From: JBBRLA01 sp038231615 | GTDB lineage: Bacteria > Myxococcota_A > Polyangia > Palsa-1104 > JAEUJZ01 | DNA length: 23,010 nucleotides | NCBI GenBank assembly: GCA_038231615.1 | Contig: JBBRLA010000046.1 | Coordinates: 1 to 23,010 of the forward strand | Direction: 5' to 3' | Shown here: positions 1 through 10,267 of the stretch, one piece after another | Numbering within the stretch: the first letter of the stretch is position 1 | Layout of the letters: the number at the start of each line of letters is the position of its first letter | Program-made: the position numbers and the translations under genes | Notes under the pieces: model-generated | Told to the model about the DNA's origin: nothing | Databases searched by the model: none | What the model saw: the letters and a program-made list of their open reading frames with translations, nothing else

Positions 1-175
1 GCTTTCATCGGTGTCCACGCTGCCGCGCTGTAGGACCAGCGTGAAAATCCTCGGGGTGATAGGTGAGTCCCCTTGCTCCAAGGGTTCTTTCCTTGGATGG
101 GGAGGGTGGACATCCTCTGGATGACCCTAAAGACCCTTATCTGCATCGGTTGCCTGGGTCTTTTCCCCATCCACG

Positions 176-280
176 CCCGTACCCCGGCGACCAAAACCCG
201 TACCCCCGCGACCAAAACCCGTACCCCGGCGACCAAAACCCGTACCCCGGCGACCAAAACCCGTACCCCCGCGACCAAAA
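176..280. repeat. five-unit 21-bp tandem repeat
   Basis: Five head-to-tail 21-bp units of the form CCCGTACCCCSGCGACCAAAA lie at 176-196, 197-217, 218-238, 239-259 and 260-280. Units 1, 3 and 4 carry GG and units 2 and 5 carry CG at the single variable position. The array starts in a gene-free stretch and ends 5 nt before the stop codon of the minus-strand kinase gene, so it sits in that gene's 3' trailer. Because 21 is a multiple of three, open frames run through it on the plus strand, but I see no ribosome site or codon bias supporting translation. Direct reading of the sequence; function unknown. Confidence 0.95.
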
Positions 281-285
281 CCGCT

Positions 286-2088
<1,803 letters not shown>

Positions 2089-2121
2089 CCTTGCTCTGCG
2101 ATCGGGCCGCGCGGCTTGGCT

Positions 2122-2132
2122 GGTATGATACC
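2122..2132. promoter_or_regulatory. small palindrome GGTATGATACC between divergent genes
   Basis: The 11-nt near-perfect palindrome GGTATGATACC lies between the kinase gene (minus) and the metallophosphoesterase gene (plus). It contains a -10-like hexamer on each strand (TATGAT on plus, TATCAT on minus). No convincing -35 box stands at the right distance on either strand. It could be a shared promoter core or operator; the support is only position and symmetry. Confidence 0.2.
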
Positions 2133-2296
2133 CTGAAATGGGTCCAGGCCTCTGCTCTGGTAGCCGCCTGACTCCCGGACCGTAGTTTCCTTCCCAGCGG
2201 TCCGATCCGAGGATGGGGCGATTCGCCAGAATGATAGCTGCCTTGGGCGATCCTCGGGCGGAGCGGCCCGGGGTGTGGCAGCATCAATATCCCATC

Positions 2297-3469
2297 ATGC
2301 CCAGACCCTGGCAGTTCTTCCTTTTCATCGGCATCCTGGCCTCCGTGACCGGCAGCATCCACTACTATGCGTGGGTGCGCCTGGTGCGGGACGGCGGGCT
2401 CGGCGGGGCGGCGCGGCCGGTGGCGACCGCGGCGCTCTGCGGACTTTTCTTGATGATGCTCGCGGCGGTGCCGATCTCGCGGCTGGCCCCGCGGGCCATC
2501 GCCACGCCGATGGCCTGGGCCGGGTACATCTGGATGGGGACGCTGGCGCTGCTCTTCTTCGTGATGGTGGCCGGCGATCTGGTGCGCTTCGTGATGCAGC
2601 TTTCGACGGGGCCGGTGGACCCGGAGCGGCGGGCGATGCTGGGGCGCATGTTCGCGATGTCGACGCTGGGGCTGACGGGGGTGCTGGCGGGGCTCTCGCT
2701 GTGGACGGCACTGCGGCGGGTGGGCGTGCGGGAGGTGCAGGTGACGCTGGCGCGGCTGCCGAAGGAGCTTTCAGGGCTGCGGGTGGTGCAGATCAGCGAC
2801 TTGCACATCGGACCGACACTGAAGCGGCCGTGGCTTTTACAGGTAGTGGAGCAGATCAACGCGCTGTCGCCGGACGTCATCGCCATCACGGGGGACCTGG
2901 TAGACGGGTCGGTGAAGGAGCTGTCGTGGCACACGGCGCCGCTAGCGGGGCTGAAGGCGCGGCATGGGGTGTTCTTCGTCACGGGCAACCACGAGTACTA
3001 TTCGGGGCCGAACGAATGGATAGCGGAACTTTCCCGGCTCGGGGTGCGGGTGCTGCGCAACGAGCGGGTCACCATCGAGACCGGCCCGACGGAGGCGCAC
3101 CGGCTGGACCTGGCGGGGGTGGACGACTACCACAGCGGGAACTTCCCGGGGCATGGGCCGGACCTGGCGCGGGCGCTTTTGGGGCGGGACCCATCGCGGC
3201 CGGTGGTGCTGCTGGCGCATCAGCCGGCGGCCATCGCCGAGGCGGCGGAGCATGGGGTGGACTTGCAGCTTTCGGGGCATACGCACGGGGGACAACTCTG
3301 GCCATGGCGGTTCATGGTGCTGCTGCAGCAGCCCTATGTGGCCGGGCTGCACCGGCACCCGGGAGGGCACACGCAGATCTACGTGAGCAACGGGACGGGC
3401 TACTGGGGCCCGCCGATGCGGCTGGGGGTGCCATCAGAAATCACGCACATCACGCTGGTCAGCGGGTAG
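2297..3469 (+). CDS. membrane-anchored metallophosphoesterase (YkuE/YaeI-like)
   Basis: Predicted calcineurin-like phosphoesterase of 390 aa that would hydrolyse a phosphoester with a dinuclear metal centre; the substrate is unknown. The N-terminal 145 residues hold about four TM helices. The catalytic domain follows with all signature blocks: DLH (D168, H170), GD (D200), GNHE (N231-E233) and GHTHGG (H328, H330). This architecture is typical of the YkuE/YaeI group of membrane metallophosphoesterases. The frame stays open upstream to an ATG at 2213, but the extra 28 residues are polar and unlike the family. The ATG at 2297 begins just before the first TM helix, so I prefer it. Neither candidate has a well-spaced Shine-Dalgarno. 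The gene is divergent from the kinase, which hints at shared control but not at shared function. Confidence 0.92.
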   Translation: MPRPWQFFLFIGILASVTGSIHYYAWVRLVRDGGLGGAARPVATAALCGLFLMMLAAVPISRLAPRAIATPMAWAGYIWMGTLALLFFVMVAGDLVRFVMQLSTGPVDPERRAMLGRMFAMSTLGLTGVLAGLSLWTALRRVGVREVQVTLARLPKELSGLRVVQISDLHIGPTLKRPWLLQVVEQINALSPDVIAITGDLVDGSVKELSWHTAPLAGLKARHGVFFVTGNHEYYSGPNEWIAELSRLGVRVLRNERVTIETGPTEAHRLDLAGVDDYHSGNFPGHGPDLARALLGRDPSRPVVLLAHQPAAIAEAAEHGVDLQLSGHTHGGQLWPWRFMVLLQQPYVAGLHRHPGGHTQIYVSNGTGYWGPPMRLGVPSEITHITLVSG

Positions 3470-3581
3470 ACGGACGCTAGCGACCCCCTTGGCAGAAAAG
3501 CCGGCCCGCACGCACCGAGGACATCCCCGAGCTTGCGTCGGTGGTGAAGGCCTGGCTGGTCCTCGCTGCGTTGGATTCTCC

Positions 3582-3610
3582 TTGTGCGGGGGCGGTGAGC
3601 GGAGTATTTT
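3582..3610 (+). promoter_or_regulatory. candidate sigma70-type promoter
   Basis: TTGTGC (3582-3587), a 17-bp spacer and TATTTT (3605-3610) fit a sigma70-like promoter. The start codon at 3617 comes only 6 nt after the -10 box, so a transcript from here would be essentially leaderless. That agrees with the absence of a Shine-Dalgarno sequence before 3617. Prediction by eye only. Confidence 0.3.
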
Positions 3611-3616
3611 GCACAC

Positions 3617-4798
3617 ATGGCCGGTGGCAAGACCCGCAAAGCGCGCAGGCAGCCCCCGTCCCGTCCAAAGAAGCCGGACGCCGAGAACACACCGCTGCCG
3701 CAGCCCCTCCCCGGCCTCTCGCTCTCGACCGCCAATGTGGTTTCGGAGGACGGGATCATGGAGGAAGCCCCAATCGAGATGGCTTCGGAGCCTGCGGCTG
3801 ACCAGAGGCCTGCGGCTGACCAGAGGCCGGCGGCTGACCAGAGGCCGGTTCCCCCACCGCCCCCAGCCAGGGGGCAGGGGGCGGCCCGGATGCAGGCCAG
3901 CCAGAGCCGGGTGCAGCCGCCGCGCCCAGGTGCCCCGGCAAGACAGGACTCGTCGGCCCCAGACCGGCCGGGATGGTACTCCCGAACGGCGTTCTTCATG
4001 AGCGGCCTCTTCGGGGCGATGCTCTTCACCTACGTGGTGCGGCACCACGAAGAGCCAGCCTCCCCGGTGCAGCCTCCGCCGATGACACAATCGCCAGCCA
4101 GCACCGGCGGAGCGAAAGGGACCCGTCACAGCTCGTCCGCGGGATTGCTGATCAAACCCCCGCCGCTCTCGCGGCCGGCTCAGGAGACGGCACAAGCCTC
4201 ACCGACGCCCTCGCCAGCCACCCCGACGATCGCCCAGGCCCCGACGTCCGCGCCGGGCTCTGCCTCGACGCTAGCGCAGGGCGCATTCGCGTCGGCCGAG
4301 CCCACTCCCGCGAAAGCCCCTACCCTGCCGCTTGACCCGGCGCCGCTCCCCGAGCCTGGCAGGGTCACCCCCCCCAAGGCGCCGGTGGAGACCAACAGGA
4401 AGGCCGCCCTGCAAAGGCCGCAGCCGCCCAGGCTGGCGCGCGCCAAGCAGGCGGAGCGCGAGGTGAAGCTGAAACATTCGCCGCCTGCCGTGGCGCCGAA
4501 GCCGCTCCTTGTGCTGAGCCGGAGCGATTTGCAAGAAGCCATGCTGGGCGTCGAGCCGGCCCTGAAGGGTTGTATCCAAGAGGGCTGGGGCAGCGACGTG
4601 AGCATCGGCGTCATCGTGGACCGGAGCGGCGAGGTCCGCGAGGCCGAGGTGATGGGGCCGATCGGGCACAGCGAAACGGGGCGGTGTCTCTCGCAGAAGG
4701 TGCGCAAGGTACGCTTCCCGCCGTTTACCCAGGGGACGGCGAAGCAGTTCTTCTGGCCGTATCACTTGCCCGCTGGGGACCGTTCGGCGGTGCCATAG
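3617..4798 (+). CDS. single-pass Pro/Ala-rich protein with AgmX/TonB-like C-terminal domain
   Basis: Protein of 393 aa. Its cytoplasmic N-terminus (1-120) is basic and then Pro-rich, and carries three tandem AADQRP units. One TM helix lies at about 122-142 (FFMSGLFGAMLFTYVV). A long Pro/Ala/Thr-rich stretch (about 145-295) would span the periplasm. The last 95 residues form a compact domain with PALKGCIQ, VSIGVIVDRSGEVREAEVMG and VRKVRFPPF. This pattern is shared by TonB-C and the AgmX/PglI C-terminal family of Myxococcota, in which a conserved Cys pair (here in KGCIQ and GRCLS) is common. A TonB-like layout suggests a link between the inner membrane and the periplasm or outer membrane, but no ExbB/ExbD partner is nearby. 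It may equally be a motility or adhesion accessory protein. Confidence 0.82.
   Translation: MAGGKTRKARRQPPSRPKKPDAENTPLPQPLPGLSLSTANVVSEDGIMEEAPIEMASEPAADQRPAADQRPAADQRPVPPPPPARGQGAARMQASQSRVQPPRPGAPARQDSSAPDRPGWYSRTAFFMSGLFGAMLFTYVVRHHEEPASPVQPPPMTQSPASTGGAKGTRHSSSAGLLIKPPPLSRPAQETAQASPTPSPATPTIAQAPTSAPGSASTLAQGAFASAEPTPAKAPTLPLDPAPLPEPGRVTPPKAPVETNRKAALQRPQPPRLARAKQAEREVKLKHSPPAVAPKPLLVLSRSDLQEAMLGVEPALKGCIQEGWGSDVSIGVIVDRSGEVREAEVMGPIGHSETGRCLSQKVRKVRFPPFTQGTAKQFFWPYHLPAGDRSAVP
3791..3844 (+). repeat. three 18-bp in-frame repeats (AADQRP)
   Basis: Three consecutive 18-bp units (3791-3808, 3809-3826, 3827-3844). Units 1 and 2 are identical and unit 3 differs by one base. They encode the repeated hexapeptide AADQRP in the cytoplasmic N-terminal region of the TonB-like protein. 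Near identity at the DNA level points to recent slippage expansion. Confidence 0.93.
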
Positions 4799-4800
4799 GG

Positions 4801-4827
4801 CCGCGAAGGCCGCGCCGGCCGCCGCGG
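4801..4827 (+). terminator. GC-rich nested hairpin after the TonB-like gene
   Basis: Just past the stop codon, CCGCG (4801-4805) can pair with CGCGG (4823-4827). Inside it, GGCCG (4808-4812) pairs with CGGCC (4816-4820) around a CGC loop. TTGAATCT follows, which is a poor U-tract. It is a plausible weak terminator separating this gene from the YchF-like gene. Confidence 0.35.
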
Positions 4828-4922
4828 TTGAATCTGCCCTCCGGGCGTGCTACTCCTCCGGGGGTTTGGCGCCGGCCCACCGGCCGCCAGCGGAATCTTT
4901 TGGCAAGAAAGCAGGAGACAAG

Positions 4923-5969
4923 ATGAAGGTTGGACTGGTCGGGTTCCCCGGGAGCGGGAAGACCACGGTCTACAATGCCCTGACCGGCCAGCGCGCCGAG
5001 ACGGGGTACGCGGGCAAAGGGGGCAAGACCAACCTGGGCGTGGTCAAGGTGCCGGACACGCGGATTTCAGCCCTCACCGAGATCCACAAGCCGAAGAAGA
5101 CCACCTTCGCCGAGGTGGTCTTCGTCGACGTGCCGGCGCCGGCGGGGGCGGGCAAGCGGAGCCTGGACCCTTCCGCGGTGGCGGCGATGCGCGAGGTCGA
5201 CGCGCTGGTGCAGGTGGTGCGCGGCTTTCCCGAGGAGGACGGCACGCCCCCCGAGATGCTGCCCGAGGTCGCCGACCTGCAAGCCGAGATGGTGCTGGGC
5301 GACCAAGGCCCGGTGGAGAAACGGCTGGAGCGGCTGAAGAAAGAAAAGGGCAAGCCGGGGGAGGTGGAGCTGCTGACGAAGCTGATGGCGCAGCTTGAGC
5401 AGGGCAAGCCGCTGCGGGATCTGGTGCTCTCGGATGCCGACTTGCTGGTGGTATCGGGCTATCGGTTCCTGACGCTGAAGCCGCTGCTGGTGGTGATCAA
5501 CCTGGATGAGGCCAGCCTGGGCAAGGCGATCCCGGAAGATGTCGCCGCTTACTGCAAGGAGCAGCGGCTGGCGGTGATTCCTTTGTCGGGTAAGATCGAG
5601 ATGGACATCGCGGAGCTGCCGCCGGAGGAACAGAAGGCCTTCGTGCAGGAGCTGGGCCTGGCCGAACCGGCGATGGCGCGCTTCGTGAGGGCGGCCTACG
5701 CGGCGCTGGACCTCATCAGCTTCCTGACCGCCGGAGACGACGAGTGCCGGGCGTGGACCATTCGCCGGGGGACCTCGGCGCACAAGGCCGCGGGGAAGAT
5801 CCACTCGGACATCGAGCGCGGGTTTATCCGCGCCGAGGTGATGAACTTCGACGACTTCATCGTAGTGCGCAGCGAGGCCAAGATGCGCGAGGCGGGGAAG
5901 CTGCGGCTGGAGGGGAAAGAGTACACGGTCCGCGACGGGGACATTATCCACTTCCGCCACGCCACCTGA
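4923..5969 (+). CDS. divergent YchF/OLA1-type P-loop NTPase
   Basis: Protein of 348 aa, slightly shorter than canonical YchF (about 363 aa). The C-terminus is clearly YchF-like: AWTIRRGTSAHKAAGKIHSD, IERGFIRAEVMNFDDFI and VRDGDIIHFR match the TGS/DUF933 region. The G domain is altered. G1 reads GFPGSGKTT (7-15) where YchF usually has GxPNVGKST. The switch II/G3 motif DxxG reads DVPA at D69, so its glycine is missing. The G4-equivalent NLDE starts at N193 and is kept; YchF proteins use an NxxE motif associated with ATP preference. Canonical YchF binds ATP and associates with ribosomes. With G3 altered, this may be a paralogue with another or reduced activity. The start is fixed by AGGAG about 7 nt upstream; the frame runs open to 4866 without support. 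Confidence 0.9.
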   Translation: MKVGLVGFPGSGKTTVYNALTGQRAETGYAGKGGKTNLGVVKVPDTRISALTEIHKPKKTTFAEVVFVDVPAPAGAGKRSLDPSAVAAMREVDALVQVVRGFPEEDGTPPEMLPEVADLQAEMVLGDQGPVEKRLERLKKEKGKPGEVELLTKLMAQLEQGKPLRDLVLSDADLLVVSGYRFLTLKPLLVVINLDEASLGKAIPEDVAAYCKEQRLAVIPLSGKIEMDIAELPPEEQKAFVQELGLAEPAMARFVRAAYAALDLISFLTAGDDECRAWTIRRGTSAHKAAGKIHSDIERGFIRAEVMNFDDFIVVRSEAKMREAGKLRLEGKEYTVRDGDIIHFRHAT

Positions 5970-6032
5970 GACAGATAGGCCACCTGAGACGTGGGCCCAC
6001 CCGCGGCTGAGCGCATGCTAAGCCGTGGGGGA

Positions 6033-6068
6033 GAGGTACGCCAAAAGATGCCCGGGCCAGGTGCTTCT
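6033..6068 (+). repeat. half copy of the 12195-12321 palindromic element
   Basis: These 36 bases match 12282-12317 with one mismatch (CCCGGGCC against CCCGGTCC). Only the right arm of the longer palindrome is present; the left arm and central hairpin are absent. It lies in the leader of the lipoprotein gene, about 20 nt before its start codon, so it could affect expression of that gene. Confidence 0.85.
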
Positions 6069-6088
6069 GTTCATGCGATAATGATGGG

Positions 6089-7060
6089 GTGAATCATACT
6101 TTGGCATCCCGTTCTCCCAGGAGGGGGGGGCCCGTGTGCCTCTTCGCCGGGGTTGTCGGTTTCGCCGGGGTGCTGGGCATCGCCGGATGTGGCCGGCAGG
6201 CGCAGCCGCTGCCCATGTACATGCCGAAAAGCGAGTTCTGGCAGGCCCTGCCCGCCAACGCCGCAGTGGACCCCGGCAGCCCGGGCTTCATCAACGACCT
6301 GCGGAAAGGTACCACCCAGGGGCAGCTCAGCATCGCCACCACCGCCTACAACGTCCCCATCGTCCGCCCCGCACAGGGTACCGCCAAGGTGGCGGTGAGC
6401 TTGACCACCCCGGGCCCCACGCCCCTTTGCCTGGTGCCCATCCCCGACAGCGCCCGCCCCGCACAGGGCACCGACGGAGATCTGGTCATCGTCGACGAGA
6501 GCATCCACACCGCCTACGAGTTCTTTCAGATGCGGCACAACGGCACTGCCTGGCAGGCCACCGCCGGCCTGGCCTTCGACACCCAGGGCGACGGCATCAA
6601 CCACGCCGGCACCGGCATCCGCGCCACCAGCCTCTCCTTGCTGCTGGGCCTTCTGACCTACGATGAGATCACCGGCGGCGGCCCGATCCAGCATGCCCTG
6701 GCGTGGACCGCCGATCGGGGCAACAGCCAGTATTTCACCTCGCCGGCCACCTCCAGCGATGGGGCCCAGATGATCGACGGGGCCGCTTCCATCCCCGAGG
6801 GGGCGCGGCTGCAGCTCGATCCCGGGCTGGATGTTTCGCGGCTGGGGCTCTCCCCGACGGGGCAGCGCATCGCCGAGGCGCTCCAGCACTACGGCATGTT
6901 CCTTTTAGACCTGAGCTCCGACTCGTCCCTGGTGGCCGAGTCGCTGGACGGCACCGGCAGGAGCTGGGACGGGGTGCTGGCCTATGACGAAGTGCAGAAC
7001 ATCCCGGCGGGGAGCTTCCGGGTGCTGAAGCTCAAGGACCAGTTGCCGATCCCTCACTGA
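6089..7060 (+). CDS. conserved secreted lipoprotein of unknown function
   Basis: Protein of 323 aa with an N-terminal basic stretch (RSPRR), a hydrophobic segment and the lipobox LGIAGC, so it should be cleaved and lipidated at that Cys. The rest is soluble and looks beta-rich. Blocks such as IQHALAWT, GARLQLDPGLDVS, ALQHYGMFLLD and a late W-D pair recall a family of secreted proteins of unknown function in soil bacteria (pattern HALRFT / GARLRLKA / ALKKYGMIxAD); this is recollection, not a search. The 5' end is uncertain. GTG 6089 gives a complete signal peptide. GTG 6134 has a much better Shine-Dalgarno (AGGAGG about 8 nt upstream) but would remove the basic n-region. The segment RPAQGT occurs twice with nearly identical DNA. 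The 3' end overlaps the convergent RluA-family gene by 29 nt. Confidence 0.8.
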   Translation: MNHTLASRSPRRGGPVCLFAGVVGFAGVLGIAGCGRQAQPLPMYMPKSEFWQALPANAAVDPGSPGFINDLRKGTTQGQLSIATTAYNVPIVRPAQGTAKVAVSLTTPGPTPLCLVPIPDSARPAQGTDGDLVIVDESIHTAYEFFQMRHNGTAWQATAGLAFDTQGDGINHAGTGIRATSLSLLLGLLTYDEITGGGPIQHALAWTADRGNSQYFTSPATSSDGAQMIDGAASIPEGARLQLDPGLDVSRLGLSPTGQRIAEALQHYGMFLLDLSSDSSLVAESLDGTGRSWDGVLAYDEVQNIPAGSFRVLKLKDQLPIPH

Positions 7061-8171
7061 GGCCGGCGAGAAAGGCTTCCAGGTCCGGCGGCAGGGGACA
7101 GGTCACCTCGACCCGTTCGCCGGTGCCGGGGTGGGGGAAGGCCAGGCCGGTGGCGTGGAGGGCGTGGCGGACCAGGGGAAGACGGTCGCTGACCGCCTCG
7201 AAGCCGTGGTCGGCCCAGGTCATGAAGAGTTCCTCGTCGGGGTAGAGCTTGTCCCCGACGATGGGGTAGCCGACCGAGTCGAGGTGCACGCGGATCTGGT
7301 GCTGTCTCCCGGTGTGGGGCAGGCAGAGGACCAGGGTGTGGGCGGGAAAGCGGCGCAGGACGCGGACCTCGGTGCGCGCGGGCAGGCCGCCCCGTTCCGT
7401 CGGACGAACGGCCATGCGCACCCGCACCGCACCGCCACAGGGGCCGATGGGGCTGTCGATCAGGAGCTGCTCTTGGGGGAAGACGCCGTGGACGATGGCC
7501 AGGTAGCGCTTCTCCATCAGCCGCCGGGCGAAGCCGCCCTTCAGGGCCACCGCGGCCCGGTGGGTGCGGGCGATGAGCAAGAGGCCCGAGGTCTCGCGGT
7601 CCAGGCGGTGGGCCACCTGAAGGGTCTCGGCGGGGAATCGCTCGCGCAGGACCGCGGTGAGGGTGGAGTAGTGGTAGCGGGCGGTGGGGTGAATCGGCAG
7701 GCCGGCGGGCTTGTCGATGACGTAGAATAAAAGGTCCTCGTGGACGACACGAATGTCCCGGGGGACCTCGGGTTCGACGAGGGCGGGGCGGCGGAAGCGC
7801 ACGATCTGCCCGGTGCAGACGGTCGTGGCCGGCTTGGCCGGGCGGCCCTGCACTTCGCAGTCCCCACGGATGACCCGCTGGATGCGGCAGCGGGAAAGGC
7901 GGCGCATCTTTTTCTGGAGGAAACGATCGAGGCGCCAGCCGTGGCACTCGCCTTCGACCAGGAAGCATTGTTCTATCAGAAGGGGCAGAAGGGGCAGAAG
8001 GGGAGGTCCCAGTCCCCCCACGGACTGGCTCGCGCGAGTTTCGGGAGGCGGACCCTCTGGGAGCGAAAGAGGGTCAGGAGACTGACCCTCTTTGACCGGA
8101 GAAGGATCGCGGTCGGCGCAGGGGATTTTCGCGGGAAGCGGGGGAACGGTGGCGATGGGGAGCGTGGGCAC
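7032..8171 (-). CDS. RluA-family 23S rRNA/tRNA pseudouridine synthase
   Basis: Isomerises specific uridines to pseudouridine in rRNA or tRNA in the cytoplasm; the target site cannot be told from sequence. An S4-like RNA-binding segment (WRLDRFLQKKMRRLSRCRIQ) is followed by the catalytic domain with HRLDRETSG, where D191 (counted from GTG 8171) is the nucleophile. LPHTGRQHQIRVHL and YPIVGDKLY also match the RluA/C/D family. The 5' end is doubtful. The first 60 codons from GTG 8171 are Pro-rich and cover a 12-bp perfect hairpin and a 9-bp tandem repeat, and none of it resembles the family. A start at GTG 8021 would give about 329 aa, close to the usual length, but it also lacks a clear Shine-Dalgarno. 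It lies downstream of the zinc-ribbon gene on the same strand. Confidence 0.92.
   Translation of the reverse strand: MPTLPIATVPPLPAKIPCADRDPSPVKEGQSPDPLSLPEGPPPETRASQSVGGLGPPLLPLLPLLIEQCFLVEGECHGWRLDRFLQKKMRRLSRCRIQRVIRGDCEVQGRPAKPATTVCTGQIVRFRRPALVEPEVPRDIRVVHEDLLFYVIDKPAGLPIHPTARYHYSTLTAVLRERFPAETLQVAHRLDRETSGLLLIARTHRAAVALKGGFARRLMEKRYLAIVHGVFPQEQLLIDSPIGPCGGAVRVRMAVRPTERGGLPARTEVRVLRRFPAHTLVLCLPHTGRQHQIRVHLDSVGYPIVGDKLYPDEELFMTWADHGFEAVSDRLPLVRHALHATGLAFPHPGTGERVEVTCPLPPDLEAFLAGLSEGSATGP
7978..8003. repeat. three 9-bp repeats AGAAGGGGC
   Basis: The unit AGAAGGGGC is repeated nearly three times (7978-7986, 7987-7995, 7996-8003; the last lacks its final C). On the minus strand it would encode PLLPLLPLL at the doubtful N-terminus of the pseudouridine synthase. 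The low complexity supports the idea that this is leader rather than coding sequence. Confidence 0.85.
8066..8093. terminator. 12-bp perfect hairpin, terminator-like
   Basis: AAAGAGGGTCAG (8066-8077) and CTGACCCTCTTT (8082-8093) pair perfectly around a GAGA loop (TCTC on the minus strand). The structure is symmetric and could act on either strand. An alternative 8-bp stem uses the same arm: GACCCTCT at 8051-8058 with AGAGGGTC at 8068-8075. It lies between the zinc-ribbon gene and the conserved part of the RluA-family gene, where a terminator or attenuator would make sense. It is also the type of palindrome found as a dispersed repeat in some genomes. Confidence 0.55.
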
Positions 8172-8181
8172 TGCGGCTATG

Positions 8182-8562
8182 TTATAGCCCAGAAAGGGCC
8201 GGCACGGCGCAGGCGCCGCCCAGGAGCACTGCCGCCCAGCCGAGCCACACGGCCAGACCGGCCCGGCGCGAGCGACGGGCCTTGCGCAGGGCGGTGCCGC
8301 CCAGAAGGACCGCCAGGGCGCAGGCGAAGACGCCCAGGTACAACGGCAGCCAACCCAGGGTGGCGCAGAGCAGGCCCAGGGTCGCGGCCCTCTCGCCGCT
8401 CAGGCGATCCGGCGCCACCACGGGCAGGCGCTGTGGCCGCCCGGGGCGTCGGTGCAGGGCCGGAGGCGGGGCCAGGGCCCCGACGGGGCAGCCGCACTGG
8501 TCGCAGTAGTCGGTTTGCAATTTTTGCGGTTGCTGGCGCAGGCCGCAGGCACAACAGGCCAT
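8182..8562 (-). CDS. small zinc-ribbon, two-TM membrane protein (DUF4190-like)
   Basis: Protein of 126 aa. An N-terminal zinc ribbon has two Cys pairs (C3/C6 and C20/C23, in ACCAC and YCDQC). A basic, Pro-rich linker follows, then two hydrophobic helices (AATLGLLCATLGWLPLYLGVFACALAVLL and AVWLGWAAVLLGGACAVPAL, the first shown only by its ends in effect) separated by a basic TALRKARRSRRAG loop. This layout is usual for DUF4190-type small membrane proteins, whose role is unknown. The start is firmly set by a near-perfect Shine-Dalgarno, GGAGGTGATC, directly before the ATG at 8562; the frame continues open to 8643 but that part lacks support. It lies between glyS and the RluA-family gene on the same strand. 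Confidence 0.82.
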   Translation of the reverse strand: MACCACGLRQQPQKLQTDYCDQCGCPVGALAPPPALHRRPGRPQRLPVVAPDRLSGERAATLGLLCATLGWLPLYLGVFACALAVLLGGTALRKARRSRRAGLAVWLGWAAVLLGGACAVPALSGL

Positions 8563-8665
8563 GATCACCTCCGCCCGCCCCATCGGCAGCGCCGAGGGAA
8601 AGCTTGAGGAGGTCATCAAGGCGCGCTGGCCGCGCAACAACAAGGCGATCGGCGGAGCCGACGAC

Positions 8666-10153
<1,488 letters not shown>

Positions 10154-10200
10154 CTTGGCTCCTTGTCTGTGCTGTCCGTCTCTAAACCTGCGGGGGCGAG

Positions 10201-10229
10201 ATTGTACACTCGCACTGCCCGATGACCAG
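10201..10229 (-). promoter_or_regulatory. candidate promoter for glyS
   Basis: On the minus strand TACAAT (10201-10206 in plus coordinates) matches a -10 box in five of six positions. About 17 nt upstream stands CTGGTC/TGGTCA, a weak -35. Transcription would start near 10194 and give a leader of about 40 nt before the glyS start at 10153. No T-box or other riboswitch is visible in so short a leader. Confidence 0.35.
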
Positions 10230-10267
10230 CCGGTGCTTGCGCTTTCTTCGAAGGCAGGCAAAGATCC

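Noticed and set aside
1..113. Possible gene fragment at the left edge: either a minus-strand start (TTG 81 preceded by AAGGAAAG, reading EQGDSPITPRIFTLVLQRGS) or a plus-strand C-terminus ending at the stop 31-33
   Set aside because: Only 27 or 10 codons are visible, the two options exclude each other, and neither shows a recognisable motif. The flanking sequence is needed.
2213..2296. Upstream extension of the metallophosphoesterase to ATG 2213
   Set aside because: The 28 extra residues are polar and atypical, and the GAGG there abuts the ATG with no spacing. The downstream ATG sits just before the first membrane helix.
10154..10267. T-box or other riboswitch controlling glyS
   Set aside because: The predicted leader is only about 40 nt and contains no recognisable T-box or glycine-aptamer elements.
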